Shown here one piece after another: positions 43,031 through 52,426 of a DNA stretch of 64,000 nt. The translations under genes and the position numbers were made by a program. The stretch's first letter is position 1. Each line of letters starts with the position of its first letter. The DNA lies in the NCBI RefSeq assembly GCF_039523795.1, contig NZ_BAAAFZ010000006.1, forward strand, positions 1 through 64,000, read 5' to 3'. Below the pieces are notes generated by a model, which made no database searches, was not told the origin of the DNA, and saw only the letters and a list, made by a program, of their open reading frames with translations. The stretch is from Craurococcus roseus. Lineage in GTDB: Bacteria; Pseudomonadota; Alphaproteobacteria; Acetobacterales; Acetobacteraceae.

Positions 43031-43944
43031 ACGGCCCCGCCGCGCATCCCGGCGACCAGCAAACCGACGTTGTGCCGCTGCATGGCTTCGTAGGTCGGCG
43101 CCGGGCCGTCCGGGGCGGAGAGCGTGTCGGCGTAGAGCCGCCCGCGCGGCCGCACGCCGGCTTCGCGCGCCAAGCGCTCCATCACCGCTTGGCTGCCCGG
43201 CCCGTCGATGAACACGGCGGTGACCCGCTCCGCCCGGATCTGCCGGAGCAGCGCAGCGACCTGCGCCGCGGAGGGCTGCGACCCGGTGGCGATCCCCTGC
43301 GGGGCGAGGAAGCGGACGCCGTAGGCGGCGCCGAAATAGCCGAACGCGTCGTGCGAGGTGACCACGACCCGGCGCTCCTGCGGCACTTCCGCGATCCGCT
43401 CGCGGACGTGCCGGTCGAGGGTTTCCAGGCGGGAGTCGTAGGCCGCCGCGGCTTCGCGCCACGCCGCCGCGCGCGGCGGGTCGGCATCGGCCAGCCCTTC
43501 GCCGATCCTCGCAACGTAGGCGCGGGCGCGCCCGACGTCCTGCCACGCATGCGGGTCCGTGGCGCCGTGGCCGTGCCCATGGCCCGACGACGCCTGAACC
43601 GGCGCGACGCCGTCGCTCGCCGTGACCACCACGCCGCGGTGCCCGGCGCTCCGCAGCAGCCGGTCGAGCCAGGGCTCGAAGCCGAGGCCGTTGCGCACCA
43701 CCACCGCGGCGCCGCGCACAGCCTCGGCGTCGGACGGCCGCGGCTGGAAGGCGTGCGCGTCCGTGTCCGGCCCGGCGAGCACGCGCAGCGCCACGCCGTC
43801 GCCGGCGATCTGCCGCACCATGTCGCCGAGGATGGAGAAGGACGCCACGACCGGGAGCCGGGCCCGCTCCTGCGCCCGTGGCCCGGACGGCGCGGCTAGG
43901 GCCGCCGCCACCAGGACCGCGCGGCGCGGCAGGTCCGGGCTCAC
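43027..43944 (-). CDS. Zinc/manganese ABC transporter substrate-binding protein (cluster A-I)
   Basis: 305 aa from a GTG at 43944. Signal sequence of about 28 residues with a double Arg (PRRAVLVAAALAAPSG) ending near AQE. Metal-ligand positions of ZnuA/TroA proteins are seen: His in DAHAFQPRPSD, His in DPHAWQDVG, His in TSHDAFGYFG, and Asp in AVFIDGPGSQ. A short His-rich loop (GHGHGHG) precedes the second ligand, as in zinc-specific ZnuA. No permease or ATPase gene is nearby, so it must work with components encoded elsewhere, or serve as a zinc reservoir. Confidence 0.88.
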   Translation of the reverse strand: MSPDLPRRAVLVAAALAAPSGPRAQERARLPVVASFSILGDMVRQIAGDGVALRVLAGPDTDAHAFQPRPSDAEAVRGAAVVVRNGLGFEPWLDRLLRSAGHRGVVVTASDGVAPVQASSGHGHGHGATDPHAWQDVGRARAYVARIGEGLADADPPRAAAWREAAAAYDSRLETLDRHVRERIAEVPQERRVVVTSHDAFGYFGAAYGVRFLAPQGIATGSQPSAAQVAALLRQIRAERVTAVFIDGPGSQAVMERLAREAGVRPRGRLYADTLSAPDGPAPTYEAMQRHNVGLLVAGMRGGAV

Positions 43945-44696
43945 CCCCCGCGGAACCAGCGCTTCAGGCGCGCGAAGAAGGGTTCGCCCCGCCCCGCGAT
44001 CCGCTGGTGGGCGACGTGCGGCCGCCGCGCGGGCGGAGGCAGCGCGCTGGCCACGGTGTGGCGCCCGGAGTCGCCGGCGCCGATCAGGCGGCGTTCGAGG
44101 GCGAGGACCTGCGCCACCGCTTCCGGCGGGTTCGACTTGGCCAGCGCCGCCGCCGTCGCTTCGGCGTCGTCCCAAGCCTCGGCGCGGCGCAGGGCGTCCA
44201 CGACGCGGACGGTCTGTTCGGCGTCGAGCGGCGGGCCGCTGCGCCAGAGCGCGACGGCTTCGAGGCGCCAAGTCCGCGCCAGGTCGGGCCGGCTGAGGTC
44301 GTCGGCCACCCACGCGGCCTGGAGGGACGCTTCGGCCGCGGCGTGCAGCGCGCCGGTTTCCTCGAGCACGTGCGACCAGGCGAGGAAGCGTCGCGCAAGC
44401 GCCGGGTAGCTGGCGTCCGCCATCAAGGCCCGGAACGGCGCCGCGAGCACGGCCTGGGCCGCCGCGGGGTGCGCGCGGCCGATGTTGGGCGCGGCGTAGC
44501 CGCAGTTCGGGCATTGCTGCAGCCACCGCGCCATCGTCGAGCGCACCGGCTCGCCCGGCCGGAGGTCGAGGTCGGGCGCCTGTTCCGGCGGATCGGGCCG
44601 GAAAGGCGGCTGGCGGCTGCCGGTTCCGCACACCGCGCAACGCGGCAGCGCGTCGGCGCCGCCGGGCCTGGAGTTCGCGGGGGACGGGGCGGGCAT
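43941..44696 (-). CDS. Zinc-ribbon, helical repeat protein (DUF2225-like)
   Basis: 251 aa from the ATG at 44696. Two CxxC pairs at the N-terminus, CAVCGTG (about 20) and CPNCGYAAPN (about 63), form a zinc ribbon. The remainder is alpha-helical with TPR-like repeats (FLAWSHVLEETGALHAAAEA, ARTWRLEAVALWRSG). The C-terminus is basic and ends FFARLKRWFRGG. The layout resembles DUF2225 proteins of unknown function. The next gene encodes a zinc-binding protein and overlaps by four bases, so a link to zinc status is possible but unproved. Confidence 0.6.
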   Translation of the reverse strand: MPAPSPANSRPGGADALPRCAVCGTGSRQPPFRPDPPEQAPDLDLRPGEPVRSTMARWLQQCPNCGYAAPNIGRAHPAAAQAVLAAPFRALMADASYPALARRFLAWSHVLEETGALHAAAEASLQAAWVADDLSRPDLARTWRLEAVALWRSGPPLDAEQTVRVVDALRRAEAWDDAEATAAALAKSNPPEAVAQVLALERRLIGAGDSGRHTVASALPPPARRPHVAHQRIAGRGEPFFARLKRWFRGG

Positions 44697-44831
44697 GGCA
44701 TTGCAAGTTAGGTGCGCCGGAGCCAAAGGCGAAGGGGCGGGGCGCCCCCGAGCCCGATGTTGTGTCCGCGGCCTCGTGTTCCGGTCGGCCGTATTGCCCT
44801 GCGGACACGGCTTGCCGATAGTGCCGGCACC

Positions 44832-45782
44832 ATGCCCCGCGGCGACCTCTTCCCCGACATCGCCCCCTACGAAACCGGCCTGCTTCCGTTGTCCGGGCGG
44901 CACGTGATGTATTGGGAACAAGTCGGCAATCCGCGCGGGCAGCCGGTGCTGTTCCTGCACGGCGGGCCGGGCGCGGGGGCCGGCGCGGTGCACCGCCGGT
45001 TCTTCGACCCCGGGCATTGGCGCGTCGCCATCTTCGACCAGCGCGGCGCCGGGCGGTCGCGCCCCATGGGTGAGTTGCACGAGAACACCACGCCCATCCT
45101 GGTCGAGGACATCGAGGCGCTGCGGCGCTTCCTCGGCATCGAGCGTTGGCTGCTGTTCGGCGGATCCTGGGGCTCGACTCTGGCGCTCGCCTACGCGCAG
45201 GCGCACCCGGAACGCGTCATCGGCTGCGTGCTCCGCGGCGTGTTCCTGGGCCGGCCGAGCGAGGTGGAGTGGTTCCTGTACGGCCTGAAGCGGGTGTTCC
45301 CCGACGCCTGGGCCGCCTTCGCCGAACACCTGCCGCTCGAAGAGCGCGGCGATCTGCTGGGCAGCTACCTGAAGCGCCTGTGCGACCCGGACCCGGCGGT
45401 GCATCTTCCGGCGGCGCGGGCCTGGAGCCAATACGAAGGCAATTGCAGCACCCTCCTCCCCAGCCCGGACACGGTGGCGAGCTTCGCGCAAGACCGCACG
45501 GCGTTGGGGCTGGCGCGCATAGAAGCGCATTACTTCGCCAACGGCCTCTTCCTGCCGCCCGGCGGCCTGCTCGGCGGCATGCACCGCATCGCGCACGTGC
45601 CGGCCGAGATCGTCCAGGGCCGCTACGACATGATCTGCCCGCCGGAAACCGCTTACGATCTGGCCATGGCTTGGCCTCGGGCACGGCTCACCGTGGTGGC
45701 CGACGCCGGGCATTCGGCTCTGGAGCCCGGCGTGCGCACCGCGTTGGTGGCGGCAGTGGAGCGGTTCCGCCGCAGGGGCTGA
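44832..45782 (+). CDS. pip: Proline iminopeptidase
   Basis: 316 aa from the ATG at 44832; an earlier in-frame ATG at 44712 adds a non-family leader. Alpha/beta hydrolase with oxyanion loop FLHGGPGAGAG, nucleophile Ser112 in FGGSWGSTLAL, acid in VQGRYDMICPPE and His in VADAGHSALEPG. The DQRGAGRSRP motif and the CSTLLPSPD cap segment are specific to S33 proline iminopeptidases, which remove N-terminal proline from peptides in the cytosol. Length is normal. Divergent from the zinc-ribbon gene and convergent with the ferritin-like gene. Confidence 0.94.
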   Translation: MPRGDLFPDIAPYETGLLPLSGRHVMYWEQVGNPRGQPVLFLHGGPGAGAGAVHRRFFDPGHWRVAIFDQRGAGRSRPMGELHENTTPILVEDIEALRRFLGIERWLLFGGSWGSTLALAYAQAHPERVIGCVLRGVFLGRPSEVEWFLYGLKRVFPDAWAAFAEHLPLEERGDLLGSYLKRLCDPDPAVHLPAARAWSQYEGNCSTLLPSPDTVASFAQDRTALGLARIEAHYFANGLFLPPGGLLGGMHRIAHVPAEIVQGRYDMICPPETAYDLAMAWPRARLTVVADAGHSALEPGVRTALVAAVERFRRRG

Positions 45783-45790
45783 ACCGCTCC
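45758..45790. terminator. Hairpin shared by pip and the ferritin-like gene
   Basis: GGAGCGGTTC (45758-45767) and GAACCGCTCC (45781-45790) form a perfect 10 bp stem around a 13-base loop, overlapping the pip stop codon and lying 11 bases beyond the convergent stop at 45802. No U-tract. Confidence 0.55.
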
Positions 45791-45801
45791 GACGGCCAAG
45801 G

Positions 45802-46311
45802 TCAGACGCCCGCCTTCTGGCCGGCCGCGGTGAGCTGGACGTACTTGCGCGTGGTCGCGTCCAGGTTGTCCTCGATCCACTTGGCCATGCGGATCTCCTC
45901 GTTGAGGCTCTGCTGAAGCAGCTTCGGGCTGCTGTTGTCGCCGGCGAGTTCCGCCATGGTCAGCAGCGAACGGTAGGCCGCGATCTCGAAATGCTCGAAG
46001 GCGAAGTTGGCGAAGGTGTTCTTCATCACCTCGTCCTGCATCGGCGCGTGCGCCAGCGCGGCCATGTTGCCGGTGAAGGAGGTGACGAGATCCTTCAACG
46101 TCGAATGGCTGGTGCCGAGCGATTGCAGGATCTCTTCGAGCCGCTGCGCTTGCGCCTTGGACTCGTCGATGTGCAGCCGGATCTGCTCCGACATCTCGGG
46201 GTAGCTCTCGAGCCGTTCGACCTGGCGGCTGAGGATGCTGACGGCTTGGTTCTCCAAGGCGTGGGCGTTGACGAGGCCGGTGATGTAGGTGTCGCGCGGG
46301 CTGGTGGCCAT
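45802..46311 (-). CDS. DUF892/YciE-like ferritin-like protein
   Basis: 169 aa from the ATG at 46311, with GAGGAG upstream. Four-helix ferritin-like domain. Metal ligand candidates follow the family pattern: HALENQAVSILSRQVERL, FANFAFEHFEIAAYRSLL and LNEEIRMAKWIEDNL supply the E/H pairs. DUF892 (YciE/YciF) proteins are stress-induced, bind metal in their helix bundle and are often in general stress regulons. The exact activity is unknown. The longer frame upstream into the tRNA-Arg region is not used. Confidence 0.87.
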   Translation of the reverse strand: MATSPRDTYITGLVNAHALENQAVSILSRQVERLESYPEMSEQIRLHIDESKAQAQRLEEILQSLGTSHSTLKDLVTSFTGNMAALAHAPMQDEVMKNTFANFAFEHFEIAAYRSLLTMAELAGDNSSPKLLQQSLNEEIRMAKWIEDNLDATTRKYVQLTAAGQKAGV

Positions 46312-46439
46312 TGTTTCGGTCTCCTCAGGACGATGACCCGGCGAAAACTCGACTGCCCCGCCCAAGTTCATTGGCGCTGCCGAATGGCCCGACGGCGATC
46401 CTTCCTGGGCCGGCGGCATTGTGGTAGCCCTCCCCTCGG

Positions 46440-46516
46440 GTCCTCGTAGCTCAGCCGGATAGAGCACCAGATTCCTAATCTGGGGGCCGTGGGTTCGAAT
46501 CCCGCCGAGGACACCA
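46440..46516 (+). tRNA. tRNA-Arg (anticodon CCU), CCA encoded
   Basis: Starts GTCCTCGTAGCTCAGCCGG and ends CGAGGACACCA. The acceptor stem GTCCTCG/CGAGGAC is perfect. D-loop GCTCAGCCGGATAGAGC, anticodon arm CCAGATTCCTAATCTGG with anticodon CCT, T-arm GTGGGTTCGAATCCCGC (one G:C to G:C offset). 77 nt including CCA. Confidence 0.96.
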
Positions 46517-46539
46517 CGCGCCCCTGCCCGCCGGCCAGT

Positions 46540-47814
46540 TCACCGCAGCGCGCGGTGGCCTATGTCCCGCCTGTAGAACCCTTCCGGCCAGTCGACCGCG
46601 GCCGCTGCCTCGTAGGCGGCCTCGTAGGCTTCCCGTAACGTCCCGCCCGTGGCGCCGACGCCGAGCACGCGCCCGCCGTCCGCCAGCACCGCGCCGCCCG
46701 GCCCCGCCCTCGTCCCCGCGTGGAAGATCCGGGCGCGCGGCACGGCGGCGGCCCGATCCAAGTTGCGTACCGCCGAACCCTTGGCGTACGCGCCGGGGTA
46801 GCCGCGGGCCGCCATCACCACGACCAGACTGTGCCCCGCGTCCCAGCGCAGGCCCGTTTCCGCCAACCGGCCGTCGCAGGCGGCGAGCAGCGCCCCGAGC
46901 AGGTCGGAGCGCAGCCGCAGCATCAGCGCTTGGCATTCCGGGTCGCCGAAGCGGACGTTGAACTCGATCAGGCGCGGGCCCGACGCCGTCAGCATCAACC
47001 CGGCGAACAGGACGCCGCGGAAGGGCGCGCCGCGCCGCGCCATTTCCGCCAAGGCGGGCCGCACGATGCGTGCCATCGCCTCGTCGCGCAGCGCGTCCGT
47101 GAAGGCGGGAGGCGGCGAGTAGGCGCCCATGCCGCCGGTGTTGGGGCCGGTGTCGCCTTCGCCGACCCGCTTGTGGTCCTGCGCGGCGCCGAGCGGCAGC
47201 GCCGCCTCGCCGTCGCAAAGCGCGAAGAAGGAAACCTCCTCGCCGATCAGGCACTCCTCGACCACCACCGAAGCGCCGGCCGCGGCGCCGTGAACGCGGC
47301 TTTCCATGATGTCGGCGATGGCCGCCTCCGCTTCGGCGACGGTGGCGGCCACGACCACGCCTTTGCCCGCCGCGAGCCCGTCGGCCTTCACCACGATCGG
47401 CACCCCTTGTTCCCGCACGTTGGCGCGGGCGGCGGCCGGGTCGTCGAACCGGCGCCAGCGCGGGCCGGGCACGCCGGCGGCGTCCGCGACCTCGCGCGCG
47501 AAGGACTTGCTGCCCTCCAGCCGCGCCGCCGCGGCGCTCGGGCCGAAGCATCGGATGCCCGCGGCGGCGCAGGCGTCCGCGAGGCCGGCGGTGAGCGGCG
47601 CCTCCGGCCCGGGCACGACGAGGTCCACCGCCCGCTCCCGCGCGAAGGCGACCAGGCCGGCCACGTCCTCAGCCGCGATCGGCACGCATTCGGCGTGCTC
47701 CGCGATGCCGGCGTTGCCCGGGGCCGCCCAGAGTTCGGAAAGGAGGGGCGACTTGGACAGGGCCCAGGCGAGGGCGTGTTCCCGGCCGCCGCCGCCGACC
47801 AGCAGAACCCTCAT
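46540..47814 (-). CDS. purD: Phosphoribosylamine-glycine ligase (GAR synthetase)
   Basis: 424 aa from the ATG at 47814. Second step of purine synthesis: joins glycine to phosphoribosylamine with ATP. N-terminal MRVLLVGGGGREHALAWAL is the diagnostic start. ATP-grasp signatures: IVVKADGLAAGKGVVVA, EECLIGEEVSFFALCDG, HKRVGEGDTGPNTGGMGAYSP (family signature), and EFNVRFGDPECQ with the Mg ligands. Length normal. Divergent from xseA, with a palindrome in the 70-base spacer. Confidence 0.97.
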   Translation of the reverse strand: MRVLLVGGGGREHALAWALSKSPLLSELWAAPGNAGIAEHAECVPIAAEDVAGLVAFARERAVDLVVPGPEAPLTAGLADACAAAGIRCFGPSAAAARLEGSKSFAREVADAAGVPGPRWRRFDDPAAARANVREQGVPIVVKADGLAAGKGVVVAATVAEAEAAIADIMESRVHGAAAGASVVVEECLIGEEVSFFALCDGEAALPLGAAQDHKRVGEGDTGPNTGGMGAYSPPPAFTDALRDEAMARIVRPALAEMARRGAPFRGVLFAGLMLTASGPRLIEFNVRFGDPECQALMLRLRSDLLGALLAACDGRLAETGLRWDAGHSLVVVMAARGYPGAYAKGSAVRNLDRAAAVPRARIFHAGTRAGPGGAVLADGGRVLGVGATGGTLREAYEAAYEAAAAVDWPEGFYRRDIGHRALR

Positions 47815-47838
47815 GCGCGACGACTCCGAGGAAAGCCG

Positions 47839-47855
47839 TTGGGAATCGTTCCCAA
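47839..47855. promoter_or_regulatory. Palindrome between purD and xseA
   Basis: TTGGGAA-TCG-TTCCCAA is a perfect 7-3-7 inverted repeat placed 25 bases before purD and 30 before xseA. It is A/T-richer than its surroundings and has no U-tract. It looks like an operator; the regulator is unknown. Confidence 0.45.
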
Positions 47856-47884
47856 CCGGTGCGGCCTTAGCATAAGGTCGCCGC

Positions 47885-49384
47885 ATGGACATGCCCCCTC
47901 CCCGCGAGCTCCCGGTATCGCCGGCCGACAACGTGCCGGACTACGCCGTGTCCGAGATCGCCGGCGCCATCAAGCGCACCCTGAAGGACGCCTTCGGGCG
48001 GGTGCGGGTGCGCGGGGAGATCACGGAGCTGAAGCGCTACCCCTCCGGCCACGTGTACCTCTCGTTGAAGGACGAGACCGCGAAGCTGGAAGCGGTGGTG
48101 TGGAAAACGAACGTGCCGCGCCTCGCCATACGGCCGGAGAACGGCGTGGAGGTGATCGCCACCGGGCGGATCGACACCTACGCGGACCGGTCCAAGTACC
48201 AGCTCGTCATCGACCGGCTGGACTACGCCGGCGAGGGCGCGCTGCTCGCCCGGATCGAGCGGCTGCGGGCGCGGCTGCTGGAAGAAGGGCTGTTCGATCC
48301 GGAACGCAAGCGGCCCATCCCGCTGCTGCCGCGCGTCATCGGCGTGGTGACGAGCGAGCGCGGCGCCGTCATCCAGGACATCCGCACCACCGTCGCCCGG
48401 CGCTTCCCGCGGCGCATCCTGCTCTGGCCCGTCCCCGTCCAGGGCGCCGGGGCGGCGGAGCAGATCGCCGCCGCCATCGAGGGCTTCGGCGCGTTGCCCC
48501 CCGACGGTCCGGTGCCGCGCCCGGACGTGCTGATCGTGGCGCGCGGGGGCGGTAGCCTCGAAGACCTGATGGCGTTCAACGAGGAGATCGTGGTCCGCGC
48601 CGCCGCGGCCTGCCCGATCCCGCTCATCAGCGCGGTCGGCCACGAAACGGACACCACGCTCATCGACTTCGCCTCCGACCGCCGCGCGCCGACGCCCACC
48701 GCGGCGGCGGAAATGGCGGTGCCGCAGCGCGCCGACCTGCTGGCCGACGTGGCGCAGCACGAGGCGCGGCTCCGGCACGCCATGCAAGCCGCGCTGGAGC
48801 GCTCGCGGCGGCATCTGATGGTCGCGGAGCGCGGGCTGCCGGACCTGCCGGGCATCCTCGGCGGCCTGCGCCAGCGCATGGAGGACCGGGCGGAGCGCCT
48901 GGACCTCGCGCTACCCGTCGCCCTGGACCGCAAGCGCGGCGCGCTCGGCCGGCTGGCGCCGCGCCTGCCGCACCCGCGCGAGGGCATCGCCAACCGGCGC
49001 GCGGCCCTCGCGGCGTTGTACGGGCGGGCGGAGGTGGGCGCGCAACGCGTGCTCGCGCGCGGGCGGACGGAGAAGGCGTTCGTTTGCTTCTCGCCGGCGC
49101 CGATGCGGGCGCTGCTGCGCGAGAACGCGGTCCGGCTGGAGGGCGTCGGCGCGCGCTTGGGCAGCGTCTCTTACCAAGCCGTGCTGGCGCGTGGGTTCGC
49201 GCTGGTGCAGGACGCGGAAGGCGCGACAGTGACGGCGGCGGCGGACGTCCCCGGCGGTGGACGGCTGACCCTGACCTTCGCGGACGGGCGGGTCGGCGCC
49301 ACTGCGGACGGGACCGCCAAGCCGCCGAACGGCCGCCGCCGCAGCGACGGCCGCGACTCGGCCGGGCAGGGCGCGCTGCTGTGA
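47885..49384 (+). CDS. xseA: Exodeoxyribonuclease VII large subunit
   Basis: 499 aa. Catalytic subunit of the enzyme that degrades single-stranded DNA to oligonucleotides. N-terminal OB-fold (VRGEITELKRYPSGHVYLSLKDE), then the nuclease domain with VVTSERGAVIQDI, VLIVARGGGSLEDLMAFNEE and SAVGHETDTTLIDFASDRRA, which carry the conserved catalytic residues. A long Arg/Leu-rich coiled-coil region and a GFALVQDAEG segment follow at the C-terminus. The small subunit xseB is not adjacent. Stop overlaps the peptidase gene (GTGA). Confidence 0.97.
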   Translation: MDMPPPRELPVSPADNVPDYAVSEIAGAIKRTLKDAFGRVRVRGEITELKRYPSGHVYLSLKDETAKLEAVVWKTNVPRLAIRPENGVEVIATGRIDTYADRSKYQLVIDRLDYAGEGALLARIERLRARLLEEGLFDPERKRPIPLLPRVIGVVTSERGAVIQDIRTTVARRFPRRILLWPVPVQGAGAAEQIAAAIEGFGALPPDGPVPRPDVLIVARGGGSLEDLMAFNEEIVVRAAAACPIPLISAVGHETDTTLIDFASDRRAPTPTAAAEMAVPQRADLLADVAQHEARLRHAMQAALERSRRHLMVAERGLPDLPGILGGLRQRMEDRAERLDLALPVALDRKRGALGRLAPRLPHPREGIANRRAALAALYGRAEVGAQRVLARGRTEKAFVCFSPAPMRALLRENAVRLEGVGARLGSVSYQAVLARGFALVQDAEGATVTAAADVPGGGRLTLTFADGRVGATADGTAKPPNGRRRSDGRDSAGQGALL

Positions 49385-50199
49385 CCATCCCCCGCCGCGC
49401 GGCGCTGTTCGCCCTCCCCGTGCTGACGGCGAAGCCCCGCGCCGCGGCGGCCGCGACGTGGCGGGGCGAGCCCGCCCAGGGCGCGCTGCTGGTCGGCCAA
49501 GCGGGCGCCGGCACCCGTTTGGCGCTGGACGGCAACCCTGTGCGCGTCGGCGCCGACGGCGCGTTCGTCCTGGCCTTCGGCCGGGACGCGAAGCCGGACG
49601 CTGTGCTGGAGATCGCCCACGGCGGGGGGCGGAAGGAAGCGCTGCGCCTCTCGGTCGCGCGGCGCGAGTGGCAGATCCAGAGGATCGAAGGCCTGCCCGG
49701 TGGCATGGTGACGCCGCCGCCCGACGTGCTCGACCGCATCGCGCGGGAGCGGGCGGCCATGGCCGCGCTGCGGAAGGTGGACAGCCCCGAAGCGCTGTTC
49801 GCCGGCGGCTTCTACTGGCCGGCGCAGGGCCGGATCAGCGGCGTCTACGGCAGCCAGCGCGTCCTGAACGGGGAGCCGCGGGCGCCGCACCTCGGACTCG
49901 ACATCGCCGCGCCGGTGGGGGCGCCGGTCGCGGCCATGGCGCCGGGGCGGGTGCTGCTGGCCGCGGACTTCTACTTTTTGGGCAAGGTGGTCGTGCTCGA
50001 CCACGGGCACGGCGTGCAGTCGCTCTACGCGCACCTTTCGCGCTTGGACGTGGCAGAGGGCGAGGCCGTGGCGCGGCGGCAAGGCATCGGCGCGATCGGC
50101 GCCACCGGGCGCGTCACCGGCGCGCACCTGCACCTCGGGCTCAACTGGTTCGCAACGGCGGTCGATCCGCAGCCGCTGCTCCCCCCGGTGCAGGGGTAG
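49381..50199 (+). CDS. M23 family metallopeptidase (LytM-type)
   Basis: 272 aa from a GTG at 49381, overlapping xseA by four bases. An N-terminal export signal starts with a double Arg (IPRRAALFALPVL) and is cut near AAAA. A beta-rich region follows. The C-terminal LytM domain has the Zn ligands: His and Asp in HLGLDIAAPVG and His-x-His in AHLHLGLNW. VYGSQRVLNGEPRAPH and VVLDHGHGVQSLYAHLSRLDV are conserved too. It cuts peptide cross-bridges in peptidoglycan, or acts as an amidase activator. All catalytic ligands are present. The end overlaps trmJ by 59 bases. Confidence 0.92.
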   Translation: MTIPRRAALFALPVLTAKPRAAAAATWRGEPAQGALLVGQAGAGTRLALDGNPVRVGADGAFVLAFGRDAKPDAVLEIAHGGGRKEALRLSVARREWQIQRIEGLPGGMVTPPPDVLDRIARERAAMAALRKVDSPEALFAGGFYWPAQGRISGVYGSQRVLNGEPRAPHLGLDIAAPVGAPVAAMAPGRVLLAADFYFLGKVVVLDHGHGVQSLYAHLSRLDVAEGEAVARRQGIGAIGATGRVTGAHLHLGLNWFATAVDPQPLLPPVQG

Positions 50200-50988
50200 G
50201 CTCCTCCGGGTCTGGGCGGCCGCGCCGCATCCGGCCGCGCGACAGCTCCGTCACCACGCCGTGCAAGGTGCGCAGCTCCTGCTCCGTCACCTCGCCGCGC
50301 TGGAACCAGTGGCGGAGGTTGCGCACCATGCCGGGGCGCTTCGGCCCGTTGTCGAGGAAGCCGCAGGCGTCCAGCTCCGCCACCAACCGGCCGAGGAAGC
50401 CTTCCAGTTCGCCCTTGGTCGCCACGCGCGTCTCGTTCGTCACCAGCTCGCGCGGCGGCGTGGCTTCGGCGGCCGTCCACCACTCGTAGGCGAGGATCAT
50501 CACCGCCTGTGCCAGGTTGAGGGACATGTGCGCCGGGTTGAGCGGGTAGCGGACGAGCGTGTCGGCGCAGGCCATGTCGTCGCTGTCGAGTCCGGCGCGC
50601 TCCGGCCCGAAGAGCACGGCGGCGCGCAACCCGCCGGCGTTGGCCGCGCGCAGGTCCTCCGCGGCGGCCCGCGCGGTGCGGAGCGGCTTGATGACGTGGC
50701 GCGGCCGCGGGCAGGTGGCGAAGACGCGGTGGCAGTCCGCTACGGCCGCCGGCACGTCCGGGAACACGACGGCGGCTTCGAGGATGCGGTCGGCTCCGGA
50801 GGCCATGCGCCAGGCGCGGTCCTGCGGCCAGCCGTCGCGCGGCGCCACCAGCCGGAGGTGGAACAGGCCGCCGTTGGCCATGGCGCGCGCGGCGGCGCCG
50901 ATGTTCTCCGCCAGTTGCGGCCGTACCAGCACGACGATCGGCGACTCGCCGGGCGGCGGGGCGAGGTCCGCGCCGCCCTCGCGGCCGG

Positions 50989-50992
<4 letters not shown>
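50141..50992 (-). CDS. trmJ: tRNA/rRNA 2'-O-methyltransferase, TrmJ-like (SPOUT)
   Basis: 283 aa from a GTG at 50992. SpoU-type SPOUT methyltransferase: motif 1 LVRPQLAENIGAAARAM, motif 2 LFGPERAGLDSDDMACAD, motif 3 YPLNPAHMSLNLAQAVMILA. TrmJ methylates the ribose at position 32 in the anticodon loop. The C-terminal segment (FLDNGPKRPGMVRNLRHWF) is the usual extension. The ribosome start overlaps the cysS stop (GTGA), and its last 59 bases overlap the convergent peptidase gene. Confidence 0.92.
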
Positions 50993-52422
<1,430 letters not shown>

Positions 52423-52426
52423 GCCG

